A stretch of DNA of 64,000 nt from positions 1,614,001 to 1,678,000 of the forward strand of contig JAQFVV010000031.1 in NCBI GenBank assembly GCA_028023455.1, given 5' to 3'. The DNA is from Epiperipatus broadwayi. Its lineage: Eukaryota > Onychophora > Udeonychophora > Euonychophora > Peripatidae. The notes beneath the pieces are model-generated. The model was not told the DNA's origin, did not search any database, and saw only the letters and a program-made list of their open reading frames with translations. A program made the translations under genes and the position numbers. Positions within the stretch are counted from its first letter, which is position 1; the number at the start of each line of letters is the position of its first letter. Below, in pieces: positions 12,525-24,539 of this stretch.

Positions 12525-14081
12525 TTAATATAAACAAAATTTTATTTCTCAGATAAACAAATGGCTTAAATCTTTAAACAAATATATAATTCGGATTCAT
12601 TTGTGTAAGATTCATAATACTACTGTGCCAATGTTTTGGCTGAGTAGCAATAGCCATCAGCTTAAATTTATAAATAATTTAATATTTTATATCTAACTTC
12701 AGTTAGTTTTATTTCTATGCTGATATGAGTGTCATTCGGCATATGTTTGATAATGAATTTTTAAATTTAAAAAAAAAAAATCTTTTTAATTTTTTATTTT
12801 ACTGATTTACTGTATTGTGATAAAAGTGCTCTCCTTAATTTAGAGGATGATCTATAGAATGTTTCTTAAGTTTTAAATACAATCTCTAAAATTTTTTATC
12901 AGTAATTAATGTTCAAACATTTCAAATGACTTATCTGCCAGAGATGGAGTAAAATCTTCAGCATCATTTAACATTGTGGTTATCAATTAAGTATCTTGGT
13001 TACTTTTTAAACTGATAGATTTGATATTGATGTGCAGCATAGATTCTATTGTCCTGATGCTGCATTTAACAACTTAAAAGTTAACTGCATAACTATAACA
13101 TTTCAATTAATTATGTTGTATATAGAACTGTTAGATACATTTATTGTATGGATGTGAGACATGGAAATCCTCTTGTAATGTCACATAAAATTACTGGAAA
13201 AAGATTTGTTTAAGAATGCTCAATAATATGATAGCAAGTTCACTTGATGTGATCTTTCACTTTCTATAAGTAATGATAAAGAATCTATAATTGTAAGGGT
13301 AGTTGTTAATTGGATTGGTCATATAATCAATCTACAATTTTATTGAATGTAAAGTGGATAAAACTATTATATATGGTGAATTTGAGCATTTATTTTTGTA
13401 TGTGTTAAAAAGGCAAACCGTTTTACATTATACTGATACTGTGAGAAGGTGGTTTACCACTTGTTTTCTCTGAGAGTATATGACTGAAAACTAAGTGTAA
13501 TAGAAAATTACAATTAGGAAAAGCCTTGAAGTTTTTCTAAAAAAAGGTTTGTTGCAAAAAAAGATTTAAAAAGGCCATTTCAAAATGCCAAATAATCACT
13601 ATAGTACTATGTTTTGTGATTCACTGATTGATTTGTGTAATCATCATAAAATTTATTTTAAAATACTTTTTCTTGTTTATGTCTCCTATTTTTTGGAATA
13701 AGGATTACTATGCATATTTTACAAGTGTCTGCTAATAATAATGATGATAAATATCTTAAGATCATCTCATTTAATTTCCATCTCTCTAGATTTCTTTTAG
13801 ATAAAGATAATTATCTAATTTTGTATCATCATTTTTCTTTTTTTTTTTTCATATCGCCTCCCCCAATATTGTTTATATATATTAAAAAACTTTCTATCTT
13901 TAAAATGTGACCAATTTTTTTTTTTTTTGTTTACTTTTTTTTGACAATTTTTTTTTTTTGTAATCATGTACTGTATTTGAATATGAATGTGTATTACTAA
14001 AACTTTTGAGAATACTGTGGCACAAGAAAAACAAACGAATGAATAAATTATATTAACTTTTACTTGAAGCCATACAATCAA
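12525..14081. other. AT-rich DNA, nothing recognised
   Basis: No coding or RNA feature is supported. T-run-rich segments at 13830-13960 create open frames that are plain low-complexity shadows. Confidence 0.5.
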
Positions 14082-15445
14082 GCTGAAGTAATTTTAGTAT
14101 TCATTCATTTTATAGTTAAAATCCAAAGCGCATGTGCAACAGATTAATGCTGTTTAAATATTACAATTTATAAACATCGCGCGCTATATAAAATAATTGA
14201 CTTATTTAAATATAAGATTGTCTAATTTCATTAGGAATATGTCTAATATTTGTAAATAGTAGTGATGAAAGAGGAATAGTGGTGATGAAAGAAGACAATC
14301 TGTGAGAGATAAGTGGAATCTGCTATAATAAATTTACTATATTTGTAAACCTACCAAATAAATGACTATATTTGATAGCAATTTATCTATATGGTGACCA
14401 GGAGTTAAATAGTATCTAATAACAATATTTTCCATCCAATATTATTAGTAATATAAAATTGATATCAATTTCTGTTATGAATTAATCATCCTTTTTTTTT
14501 TCAATTTCATTCTCTTCATTTACCTGTGGTGATGGTGTTCATCAATATTATTGCTAATCGTCCTCCAACTTTATAAAGCATTATATATTTTCTTAATAAA
14601 TTAGATCATCTTATAATGATATAAGACAATTTCAAGCAAAACTTTTAAATTATTTTTTAATATTGTCTTATCATTCTTATCCCTCCCCTCATCTTTTTCT
14701 GTATTCAACATTTAAAAAAAAAAAAAAAAAAATCCAGATATTTTAATTATCTACTTTTCAAATTGACATAAATCCATTCCACTTCTGACAAAACATTTCT
14801 ACATTGCATTTTTTTGACTTTGGTTTATGCATTTTGTATACATATAAGTAAAATAAAGTGGGATCCTAGAAAAATATTCTGTTCAAAAAATGCTTTTGAT
14901 ATCATTAGATTTTTTTAAAAAAAGGCTAGTGGCTTTATTTGTCAGAAGTTTATAAGTTTAAGTGCTAGAACTGCAAGTACCAGAATTGATCCTGGGACTT
15001 TTTGGTCCCAAGTCAAACACTCTAAATTTAAACCTAAAGGTTAGGATCACCTTTTATTATTGTTGTTATTATTACTATTATTATGAATGTACTTAAATAA
15101 GTCAATTATTTTATATAGCGCGATGTTTTTTATAAACAATAATATTTAAACAGCATTAAACTGTTGCACATGCACTTTGAATTAAATATAAAATGAATGA
15201 ATACTAACACTTCAACCATATGATAAAGTCTTTGGAAAAGATAGAATGGCCATCTATCTTTTCGAACCCAAACGCTTTTGTATGGGCGAATCTTAAGTGT
15301 TTGAAAGTGAAAGCGTGAAGTTATTAAATAACCACTTTAAATTACTTTTACATGCTTTATCATGTGGTTGAAGTGTTAGTATTCATTCATTTTATATTTA
15401 AAATCCAAAGTGCATGTGCAACAGTTTAATGCTGTTTAAATATTA
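14082..15445. mobile_element. Compound fold-back element with three copies of one arm
   Basis: An arm containing GTATTCATTCATTTTATA, GYGCATGTGCAACAG and GCTGTTTAAATATT occurs at about 14082-14214 (+), inverted at about 15085-15234, and again in + orientation at 15352-15445. The outer pair would give a 1.1-kb element with TIRs above 100 bp. The second pair makes a hairpin with arms of about 90 bp and a loop of about 120 bp. The first two arms also share GCGCG(C/A)TATATAAAATAATTGAC on opposite strands. No transposase frame is seen. The loop (15235-15351) is unrelated to the arms. Confidence 0.75.
14975..15050 (-). mobile_element. Decayed tRNA-derived SINE head
   Basis: The minus strand reads AAATTTAGAGTGTTTGACT, then GGGACCAAAAAGTCCCAGG and GATCAATTCTGG. 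This follows a tRNA layout: A-box-like block, an anticodon-arm-like hairpin, and a B box close to GGTTCAATTCC. It lies inside the 14.1-15.2 kb inverted-repeat pair. No 3' tail or target duplication was identified. Confidence 0.45.
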
Positions 15446-16599
15446 ATATTAATGTACTTAGTAAAATGTTTATTCATTAATAATCACTTTTTCCTTCAAT
15501 TATATCAGATTTTAAAAATTTACTATATATTTTGAATCTGAGGTAACAAATTAAACATGGTCATAGAAAGACATTATAATTATTTACTTTTAAGATGAAA
15601 TTATTAATTTGGGGGAACCAACTGAGTGTGCAATCCATGGTAAAATAGTATATATTTTGGATAGCTCTTCCCCAAAAGTAATTTGGGGATAATTTGGACA
15701 ATAAGATAAAAACAATATTCATTAGTAATAGTAATTAATAGTTTGTTGATCTACATAATTTAATGGATCATGGCTCAATCCAGTCACTTCTGTTGTGAGA
15801 ACTTATAAACTCCCAAGTAATAAACTATTCAATTATATTATTTATTCCAGCTTCTCAAATTTACAGTTAAGTAATGAATTGCCTTAATTATAAATAATTA
15901 AAGTGCATTCAATTATTTCTAAATGGAAGGTAAAATAAGTCCCCAAAACTCAGAATGGTTGAAAACTAACATAGTTATAAGATGCATTTTGGCAAAACAA
16001 GTAAGAACAAAATCTTTTTAAATTCATATTTAATCTGATTGCTTTAATGATTCATTAGCAAAGAGAAAGTGAATTAAGTAAATAAAAAGCAATCTTTATT
16101 AAAAGTATTTGTCTAGTCTTCATTAAAACAAAGCTGACAAAATGTTTAAGCATGAATGAAATCTTTACAATTAAGATTTATATTTCAATAAATGAAATGT
16201 TTTCTTTCTTTCAACCAAAATTAAGCACTTATTAAAGTATACCAACATCTATTCTAGAAAGCAGTAATGTGATGTAGTTTCTTCTTAAAGTCAAGTTTCT
16301 CTACATCGGCTATATGCTCTGAAACCTTATCAGCCAAGTTAAATATACTCTATTGCTTACTATACATTATCCAATTATTTTTTTATATTTTAATTCATTA
16401 CTTTTTTTCTCCTATTCAATTTTAATAAAACCCGCTTTGATAGTTTTAACTATTCTGCAATTTTGTTATAAAGACTTAAAAAAATCATGAAATTTCTATC
16501 TTTCATTTACTTTTAAATTGTTTTCACTCTTCATATATTTTATTCTGATCTTTCAATATCCTATAGATTTAAAATAGGTGTTTTAATACTCTTTCATCC
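15446..16599. other. AT-rich DNA, mostly unassigned
   Basis: No gene is supported. The segment at 15740-15850 resembles 250-375 (TATAAACTC followed by an AATAAAC run and a TATTTATTnnAG block). The lower-coordinate end of the LINE remnant described next may lie here, but I cannot place its 3' terminus. Confidence 0.4.
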
Positions 16600-17710
16600 A
16601 TCTCCATATAAATTATATCCACAATCCAAACTTTTATTCCATTTGTCCCTTCTTTTCCAAGAATGTACAGCTCCAGCCTTTGCATCAAGTTCTCTTTAGT
16701 GTTATCATACATTCTTTTATATTTTAAATAAATCTTCTAACTTCAAATTTTTTTATTCACATGTCTTCCATAACATTAATTCTTTTTCTTTAACCAATTC
16801 ATGTATCCTCTTTTCTCACTCCTTATAATTATATGCTTAAAATACATTCTTTATGAATTTATTCTCATTTCTTATATACACACATTAAAATGTCATCTAC
16901 CTATTAACTTTGCATAATCAATATGTTTGTTATTTTCTCTATATAATCCAATAAAATATTATTTTATTAACTTATTTCTATATATGTATTGCAATTTTCC
17001 AAACATTTTAAATTTAGTTTTAATTTTCTTCATTAAAAAAGAAAAAAACCCTATACTTCAACATCCTATGTACATCTTACTTCTTTTTGAATTCTATTGA
17101 AAATTTTTTTAATTCCTTGACCAATATAAAGCACATCATTTCCAAATGTTAAAGCAGATGGTCTCATTTCTTTCCAATTAATTTTACATATCTCATATTT
17201 ATTATGATACACATGCCAGTTTTTAATCTTTTTTATTTTATTTTTTCTTCTAAATTCTAATTCCCAATTATGCATATAATTTCTTTTTTCATTTAACAAG
17301 ACTTAATATCTCCAATTTTTTTCAAAATAAATATCTATCATTTTTTATTCTTCAGTTTTGCCTTTCTCATTAAATACCAGGAATATAGATCTTTTCACTG
17401 ACTTTTAATTTACATATTTTTTCTCTGCCTCTTTATTCTTTTCTAATAATAACTCCATATTTTCTACATTGTTTGCAAAAAAATATATTATCCACACACA
17501 TAGAGAAGTTGCCACATTGTGCAATCCAATTCCAATTATAGGATATAGGAGTTGTCATTCCTATTCCTAATCTTTTTATCCTACTTCCAATTTGTTTAGA
17601 TTCAAAATAAATAATGAAGTTAATAATGGAAACATCCCAGTCTTAATCCAATTTATTCCATTGTAAGCTCAAGTAATCAATTGATTCTCAAAATTATTTG
17701 GCTTCTTTGA
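16600..17710 (-). pseudogene. Decayed non-LTR retrotransposon reverse transcriptase
   Basis: Read on the minus strand, 17710 down to about 17060 gives a broken RT palm/thumb. At about 17520-17640 IGSRIKRLGIGMTTPISYNW precedes a decayed catalytic block, where CVDNIFF stands for the usual YADDI-type motif. It is followed by NMELLLEKNKEA. The best-preserved part, 17066-17299, has 77 codons without a stop and includes LNEKRNYMHNWELEFRRK, CKINWKEMRPSALTFGND and FNRIQKEV, typical of the region after the RT catalytic core. Further 3' sequence (16600-17060) continues in several frames. Stops and frameshifts are frequent, so it is not functional. The clade is uncertain. It differs from the RTE-type copies at 37-40 and 62 kb. 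Confidence 0.7.
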
Positions 17711-19032
17711 CATTTTACAACTTAATGTTTATTGGTTATGATGATTATAATGGATGGCATTAGCATAGAATAATAGAGTGGATATATGTTTCTAATATAT
17801 ACTTAAATAATTTTCTAAAACTGATTTAGCCTACTCACCTTCATTGGCTACAATACAGGCAGTAACAAATCAACTTATACTGACTTCCATCTAATAAGTT
17901 CTTTATCAATATATATATATAACAGCCTTTGATATCCCATTATGGGTAAATGATGGTGTTTTACAATTTTCTTCTTTCATTTTATTCTCTAGCTAAAAAA
18001 TTTAGCTTGTTATCTATTTACTGACTCATAGTGAAATAACTAGTTGATTTAATTATGGTCTGGCTAACTGGAAAAAAAAATTCTAAGCTTGATTTGAACC
18101 TAGAAAAACCTCAAGTTTTTATACAGATTCGAATTCCAGTTCATTGATGTGACAAATATGTCACATATTATGCCAAGAAACATTTCAAGCATATATATAT
18201 ACAGTATTGTTTATTAAATGCTGTAGTACAATATTTTTATAGATATGCAAACTGTACTCACCTTTTAAACAAAAGCTTTAGGCAATTTATTAACTATATT
18301 AATATTTCTGTTTTATATTTGTCCGACCAGTTTTGATGCATTTTACAAATTAAAAACACCTGTCCATCAGGCAATTGAATGATACGTAAAATATCTAGGA
18401 AACGGATTTTATTTAGCTTGTATGATTCATTAAGGTTTATCAACCTCAATATAAATCAAATTTTATTCTTTTATGTGAACTGATTTTGAAATAAAATAAT
18501 ATACAAAATAAAAAAGACGAGCTATTGAAGAATATATTGATACAAAATTAATATTTTAGTTTTAATAAAAAAAGAAATTTAGTGTCAGTGTGCAGGAAAT
18601 AATTTATCAAGACTGACCTAAATTTAAAATATCAAATATAATTGTTTGAATTTTATATGGCTACATAACAGATATGGTATATAATAAACAAAAAGTTCCA
18701 TATATTTTTGCAAAAACAATATAGGACAATTACAAATAACATCTTTCAGTGTGTTTAATAAAAAAAGTATGTAATGTGCCTTTAGTCACAAAATATTAAT
18801 CTGCTTTTTAAAATAATGGTCAATATAATTAAATACTTGTTTGTTCTGGAGATTGTATGATATTCAAGCAATAGTATCAGATTGAGTTCAATTCAGAAAG
18901 CACAAAATGTTTTATATTTGATATAATACCAAAGTAATATCACCAAATTCTTTTAATGAACAGCACCTGGCTTAAAGATAAGAGCACCATTTGTCATATT
19001 TTTATGATGAGTTGAGTAAATAGAAACATAAA
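17711..19032. other. AT-rich DNA containing one SINE remnant
   Basis: Apart from the SINE-like segment at 17985-18135, I see nothing recognisable. A short (TA)n run lies near 17911-17922. Confidence 0.4.
17985..18135 (-). mobile_element. Decayed tRNA-derived SINE (family with GTAAATRAATA tail)
   Basis: The minus strand carries a B-box-like AGGTTCAAATCAAG, followed by CCAGTTAGCCAGACCATAAT, ATCAACTAGTT, CAGTAAATAGATAACA and an AGCTAAATTTTTTAGCTAG end. The same order of blocks recurs around 21245-21425 and 45945-46140, and its tail block also at 54075-54105. That points to one old SINE family. Confidence 0.45.
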
Positions 19033-19350
19033 ATTTTTATTAGTCATTTATAAATAAACTAGAGATTATCCAATAATGAATATTGTAGTGTAATTTTCAC
19101 CACATCATTCTCACTCAAAGTAAAAACTGTTTTTTATCCATTTTTAAAACCTTGTGGAGGGATGTAATCATTATCATATGACCAAAGACGTGAAAAAGAT
19201 CTCATATATTTATGATTACATCCTCCACAAGGTGTAAAAAGTTAATAGAAACAAATTTTTGCCTTACACAAGTGGTGCAGTGAAAATTACACTAAAGAAA
19301 TATTATTCATTATTGGATAATCTCTAGTTTAATGAATGACTAATGAAAAT
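19033..19350. mobile_element. Fold-back MITE-like element
   Basis: A nearly palindromic 318 bp. Outer arms match as ATTTTTATTAGTCATT / its complement and AACTAGAGATTATCCAATAA / its complement. Inner arms match as TAGTGTAATTTTCAC and CCTTGTGGAGG(G)ATGTAATCAT. The centre is about 40 bp of unpaired sequence near 19170-19210. There is no coding capacity. Confidence 0.8.
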
Positions 19351-19554
19351 TATTAATATACTTTCATTAAGTGATTTGTATCAAAGTTGTGAGGGCAATA
19401 TATTTGACACTTATCAATTAATCTGTAATAATTTTCTATCTATCTATATGTATAGTAAACAATGATAAAGATATGCTTAAGTGATTGTGATCTGGGTCAG
19501 CTAATAAAAGCTGGTTCAGCATGAAATGTGAATCTTGGGTATCATAGATCTTTT

Positions 19555-19690
19555 TGTTCATGTCTTTCATCACATGTTTATGATTATATCCCTTCATAAG
19601 GTGTTAAAAGTGGATAGAAACCAGTTTCTACCTTTCATGGGAGAAGTGTAGTAAAAATTACACTACAGAAATATTATAAAAATTTTTGTT
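19555..19690. repeat. Single-arm relative of the 19.0-19.35 kb fold-back
   Basis: The sequence matches the right arm of the neighbouring fold-back: TTATGATTA(C/T)ATCC, the AAGGTGT block, GATAGAAAC, then AAAATTACACTA(C/A)AGAAATATT. Only one arm is present here, so it is a truncated or partially duplicated copy. Confidence 0.7.
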
Positions 19691-20727
19691 TTTGATCACA
19701 TGCAAGCTCAAATATTTATTTATTTATTTTCAGATAGCCAACCCATAACCAATCTAGTTGGTCATAAATTGATCAGAAAATGACTGCACGGTTATTATTA
19801 GCTAGAGAGTAAAAATTTTAGTTTAAATTGGCTTGGCCAAGGAGTGTAAAACAAACAAAAAAAATGATTTGAGTATGATACAACCTTCACAAGTTTATTT
19901 TTACTTTCAAATTTTTTAAATAGCCATTTTGAAATATTTTAAAGATTATTTTAATAATAACATTGAGATATCTAGAATATTTAAAGATTCAGTGCATATA
20001 CTCTCGTTTTTCTTGGGAATAATTTCTGTGAGAATGTTAAAGGAATAATAAATGCTTTTTTTTTTTTTTAATGAAAATATTATTTAATTGGATTTAAATA
20101 ATCTTCCATGTATTTGACTTGAGAGATATATTAGATAATGGTTAAAATTATACAGAAACAAAATCCTCATATTATTCATGTACCCAAATAACTATTTTTT
20201 ATAAAATATGTATTTAAAAAAAAAAACATTAAACTTTATCTCGGATAAGGGAGAAGAAAAATAAACATATGGATACTTTATTCAATTAGACCAGAACTTT
20301 TTACTTGAAATTTAAATAATCAAACTGAAAGTGTCTTATTAGTCTTAATTATGAGATAATCCTCACTATGTAAGACTAACTTATGTAATACAATGTTGCT
20401 TCAATTAACGAGAATCAATTAGTCTTAGAATATTAAAAGTAATTCCATGATAATGGACGTCATATTTTTGTTGATACATATAATTCATTGTGTTAAGTAA
20501 AATTTGGATTTTTCCTTCAAGTACATGCTTAATTTTAACCACAACATGAAATTTGAAAATATTTTTAATAAATGAAAATAAGCACCACAAAGTATTATAA
20601 TAGACGTTCACATTAGTATGAGATAAACAAGAACTGAGAATTGTGCTAACATGATCATTTTTGGCACTTTATACATGCTAGAAATTGTTTACACAAGCAT
20701 AGTTTTGTGAAGTCAGGTTTACAGAAA
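19691..20727. other. AT-rich DNA, nothing recognised
   Basis: No gene, RNA or clear repeat boundary is supported. A long T run lies near 20057-20069. Confidence 0.45.
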
Positions 20728-20781
20728 TAATATGAAGTTGAATAAACATTTATTTTATAACGTCTTGCATGTGATTATAAC

Positions 20782-20909
20782 TACGATAGAATGACAGCCT
20801 GTTAAGCTACACAAATACTATATCATGTGGTTGTTCGAAGGTATTCATTTATTAATAACATTCTCACAGCGTCTGCGCAATTAGCTTAACAGGCTGTCAT
20901 TCTATCGTA
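20782..20909. mobile_element. Small inverted-repeat element with perfect 28-bp TIRs
   Basis: The arms 20782-20809 and 20882-20909 are exact reverse complements, starting TACGATAGAATGACAGCC. If the outer TA is the target duplication, this is a Tc1/mariner-type MITE of 124 bp. However, TAATATGAAGTTGA also occurs at both 20728-20741 and 20908-20921. That would instead make a 166-bp insertion with a 14-bp duplication, as left by target-primed retrotransposition. The loop (ATCATGTGGTTG, GTATTCATT, TGCGCAA) resembles an arm of the 14-15.4 kb fold-back family. Confidence 0.8.
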
Positions 20910-21019
20910 ATATGAAGTTGATAAATGATATATAAATGTATTATGTTTTATCAACAAAAGCAATTCTTTTCTCTTTATTCTAGCATAATCTATCATAAGC
21001 TTGAATAATTAATCTCTAC

Positions 21020-21096
21020 CAGATGATACTGTAGTAGTGCAATTAAATCCATATCCCCAGACTGGCTTCTACCTTCAATAATAATAAATGAGGATT
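21020..21096 (-). ncRNA. Hammerhead ribozyme remnant (copy C)
   Basis: The minus strand aligns block by block with the intact hammerhead at 38521-38563. The stem I strands UCCUCA and UGGGGA and the GUC cleavage triplet are kept. The CUGAUGA box has become UUUAUUA and GAAAC has become GAAGC, so it should be inactive. The downstream sequence (GATTTAAT, then GCACTACTACAGTAT) also resembles the flank of the intact copy, showing shared descent of the whole unit. Confidence 0.55.
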
Positions 21097-21244
21097 CAAG
21101 GCTAAAATCACTGAAATTATGTATCTAAAGCCACTTAAAAGTCTTTTAAGATCTTTCTGGCATTCCTCTACAGAAAATAATAAAAGGGAAAATATAACAT
21201 GCATAACTAATCATTTGCTTATTGGTAAGTTTGTGAACTTATTT

Positions 21245-21425
21245 AAATAGCTAAAAATCTATTTATTCATCACTAATTGAATATCCGATTAACTTGTTTG
21301 CTGGTTGATTATTTTTTTAAAAGAAACTTGTTTGACCATCTAAAAATTTCCAAAATCCACTGGTATTCAAACTCAGGATGGTGGCATAATAGATGTTTGC
21401 ACTAGCACTACATCATGATGTGATT
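21245..21425 (-). mobile_element. Decayed tRNA-derived SINE
   Basis: The minus strand starts with an A-box-like TGATGTAGTGCTAGTGCA and a B-box-like GAGTTTGAATACC with tRNA-like spacing. The body follows, with AATCAACCAGCAAAC, CAATTAGTGATGAATAAATA and TTTTTAGCTA. The body blocks match the SINE-like segment at 17985-18135. Confidence 0.5.
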
Positions 21426-21439
21426 AAGAAATATTAAAT

Positions 21440-21760
21440 AAGTCAAATAAAAATGTAAATTAAGTTGAAAAACAACAAATGTAAAAACAGAAAAAGAAAT
21501 AATAATGGAAAATAATAAAAAAAGAATAAATCATTAAAGAAAAGGTTGTTGTTTTTTTTTTTTTTAAAAAAAATAGAATGAAAAAATATCGGAAAAAGTA
21601 AAAGTAAAAAAAAAATGAAAATGAAAAATAATAAAAAGTGAGAGGAAGGAGAACGTATTACAGAAAAATAAAAACAAAAAAAATTAAAGAGAACATGACA
21701 ACAAATAAAACAACCAAGAAAACAAATAATAAAAACCGAAAAAGAAAAGAAAAAGGTGTT
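21440..21760. repeat. Purine-rich (A>G) low-complexity tract
   Basis: About 300 bp on the plus strand are almost entirely A and G with few C or T. On the other strand this makes a long T/C-rich frame (107 codons, mainly Phe, Leu and Ile), which is a composition artefact and not a membrane protein. Confidence 0.7.
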
Positions 21761-24489
21761 TAACAATAATTAGGCTTTGCTAATTGAATGCGTTTTAATT
21801 GAAATTTTGTTAATTTGAATCAGTTATGTCATATTTACATAATACATTTAAATCATTTGTACAATTAAATTATTATTTAATAATAAAATGCAAAAATTCT
21901 TTGCAAATTATATAACTAATACTTTATACTACCATCATTTCATAATTTACAGTTATATATGTGTGATGTGATTTAAATTTTATTTAAACAGTAATTTTTT
22001 TACATACATGCTAACCCCACAATTCCACGTCACTTAACTAACAAAGAGTATTTATTTATTTAATTAATAATTAAAAATTCTACTGGAAAAGATTTTTCCA
22101 ATCAATTTAAAATTATCAAGTTATACTATAAACAACAATAACAATGTATTGTTTAAAGAAAGGTCAATCAGGATTTTATCATAAATTGTTCAAAAATACA
22201 AATTAGTTCTCATATTTTTTTCTTAAAACGTGTTGTTTTTTTAAATATCGTGTATATGTGAGTATTCAAAATCTGAAGTAAACGTAATTGCCATCGGTCT
22301 CTGTTTGGTCACTTTGTCTCAACATCTTAACTTTGACGTACGGTATACATTTTTTATACATGCCTGCTCAGCCCAAATCATATCTGATAACTGAAAAGAT
22401 TATTTTAGCAATGAACTATTCAGCTTAGATAATATTGACAAATTAACAATTGTATAAATTAAAATTATCTCTTCTTTTTATTTTATTTTTTTAGGTTTGT
22501 ATATTTATGAATATTTAAATAAATAAATATTTGCTAATACAAGCGTAAGTAACCTTTTCTTTGTAAATAGGTCACCTTTTATTGTAAAGATCGAGAAATT
22601 AAAATAAAAGCACAAAAGAGTAAATAAATTGAAACTATGTTTAATGTTTCTTAAATAAATATTTGATCTTAAAGCTGAAAGAAATCGGTCTGATAGGCAG
22701 TCAGAAAGTCATCGGTAGTGATTTGGGCTATTTTTAGAAGTTACGATAAACAATAGAGCGGCTAAAATAAGAAGGATGTAAAACTTTGCCATTAAATTAG
22801 CCTCTCTTTAGGATAAATTTTTCCTTTAGTAAGTTCAAAACACATTACATTATTATCAAAAATAAAAACACACACCTAAATAAAAAAGTATTTTTGGAAG
22901 AGAATACTTATAATTGTGACGATATTCAATCTTATAACTAATATTTATAATAAATCACCATTACCAAGAAGCAATAATAAGACTCGCTATGATAATAATC
23001 CATACTATTGCTTCCCTCCAGTCTTATTGTAAATTAGCGTAGAACATTTCTACCACAGACGTTGAATATAAAGCGAAGAAAAATTTTATAAAAAATAATT
23101 GAATGGTTAGGAGGTCATGTTTGAACATAAGAAATAATAGGCCGAGCTTCAATACCGAAAACAGGAGACAAACACACCGATCTTTCAATTATTTATCTAT
23201 ACTTTTAAAAAATTATTCAATCTTTCATGCATTTTCTTTTGGTTTATACACAAATTTACTAAATATCAGCTATCGATCTTTTCAGTTTACACCCTTTCTT
23301 TTTAAATATCAGTTTAAAAAATACAATAGATTCTATCAAATGCAATTCAAAGTCAATAAATATTAATTTTCCCTTTTCTCCCCCTCGATGTTAATAGAGA
23401 CAGAATAATGAGTAATCCGGCATCTTGAGAAACCAAGGCATTAAAAAGATTATGACTACCTAAATTTGTAAAAAAAAACAACAACATACAAACAAACAAT
23501 TGTATTTTCTATATTTACACAATTTTTAAATTAAAAGCGGAGAGCGCATTTTGAGCTACAAACAAAACTTTTGAGCATTTAATAATACTGCATTTCTTTG
23601 AGTTAAGAAGCAAAACAAATCATTGTAGGATAAAACTTTTTCATCATTACTAGAAATAAGAACTCTGGAAAATGAATTATGGACTAGACATTTAATTCCC
23701 AGTTAGTGAAAGTTTTTATATATTTATTTTTTAGTACATTCCCATTTACTGACAAATAATTAAATGGCTATTTTTATATTGTCAATAGGTTAGCTATTGT
23801 AACCGGACTGGGGTTGGCACTTCCTCTGGTGGTTAATTTATTTTCTGATGAGTATAACGTAGGAAAAAAAGAATGATTGGGGTTCCTCAATGCTGATGTT
23901 ACTCCCCCCCCCCAAAAAAAAAAAAAACAATATTTCCTGCTTATCAGAGAATGTAGCATTAAAGAGACTGAAACCATCTAGATATTTATCTGTTTGGTTT
24001 TCCAAGCAGCGCTACTATAACCTGACTTACCCATATCAACTTATGCCAAACATAGCTCAGCAAACATGAGATTCCTGTGAACAAGTGCACCGATTGATGA
24101 ATGATGTGAAATGAAACTGACAACATGTGTTAGTTTTGTGTAACAACTATTTATTTAACTAACAGTATTTGGATAACATTCCTTCTAATAGTTCACTGCA
24201 GTTCAGGTTCCATAGATCACTTAGTCCATTTCTTTGATGACTTCTCTGATACTTGGTCCCAACATTGATGATCATACAGTGTCCATCATTGATCATACAG
24301 TGTCTGTAATTCTGTTCTCCCAGCATTCACATAGTAGTCCATGTGTAGATCATGGATACCTCCCCTATCATTTCTTAAGTTTACATTCTCCTTTTGTGAG
24401 TCTAGATTCTCTTCATATGTGCATGTAATCTAATTTTGTAGACATATCTATTAATCCCCATTGCAAAATACTCTTAGGTAAATTTGGTT
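21761..24489. other. AT-rich DNA, nothing firmly recognised
   Basis: No protein family or RNA gene is recognised. Small items are a C-run followed by an A-run near 23906-23927, and a 21-bp duplication of TGATCATACAGTGTC near 24268-24303. Open frames such as 23103-23366 (87 codons, plus) lack any recognisable domain and have AT-driven composition. Confidence 0.45.
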
Positions 24490-24539
24490 TACATATGGAT
24501 TAATCCCTTTTATTTAATCATTCAGAAGACCATAATTCA

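Noticed and set aside
21443-21766. 107-codon Phe/Leu-rich frame on the minus strand resembling a membrane protein
   Set aside because: It is the complement of an A/G-rich low-complexity tract; residues are those encoded by T/C-rich codons and there is no domain.
23820-23890. CTGATGAG...GGAAA string suggestive of a hammerhead
   Set aside because: No stem II can form, no matching NUH triplet and no stem I.
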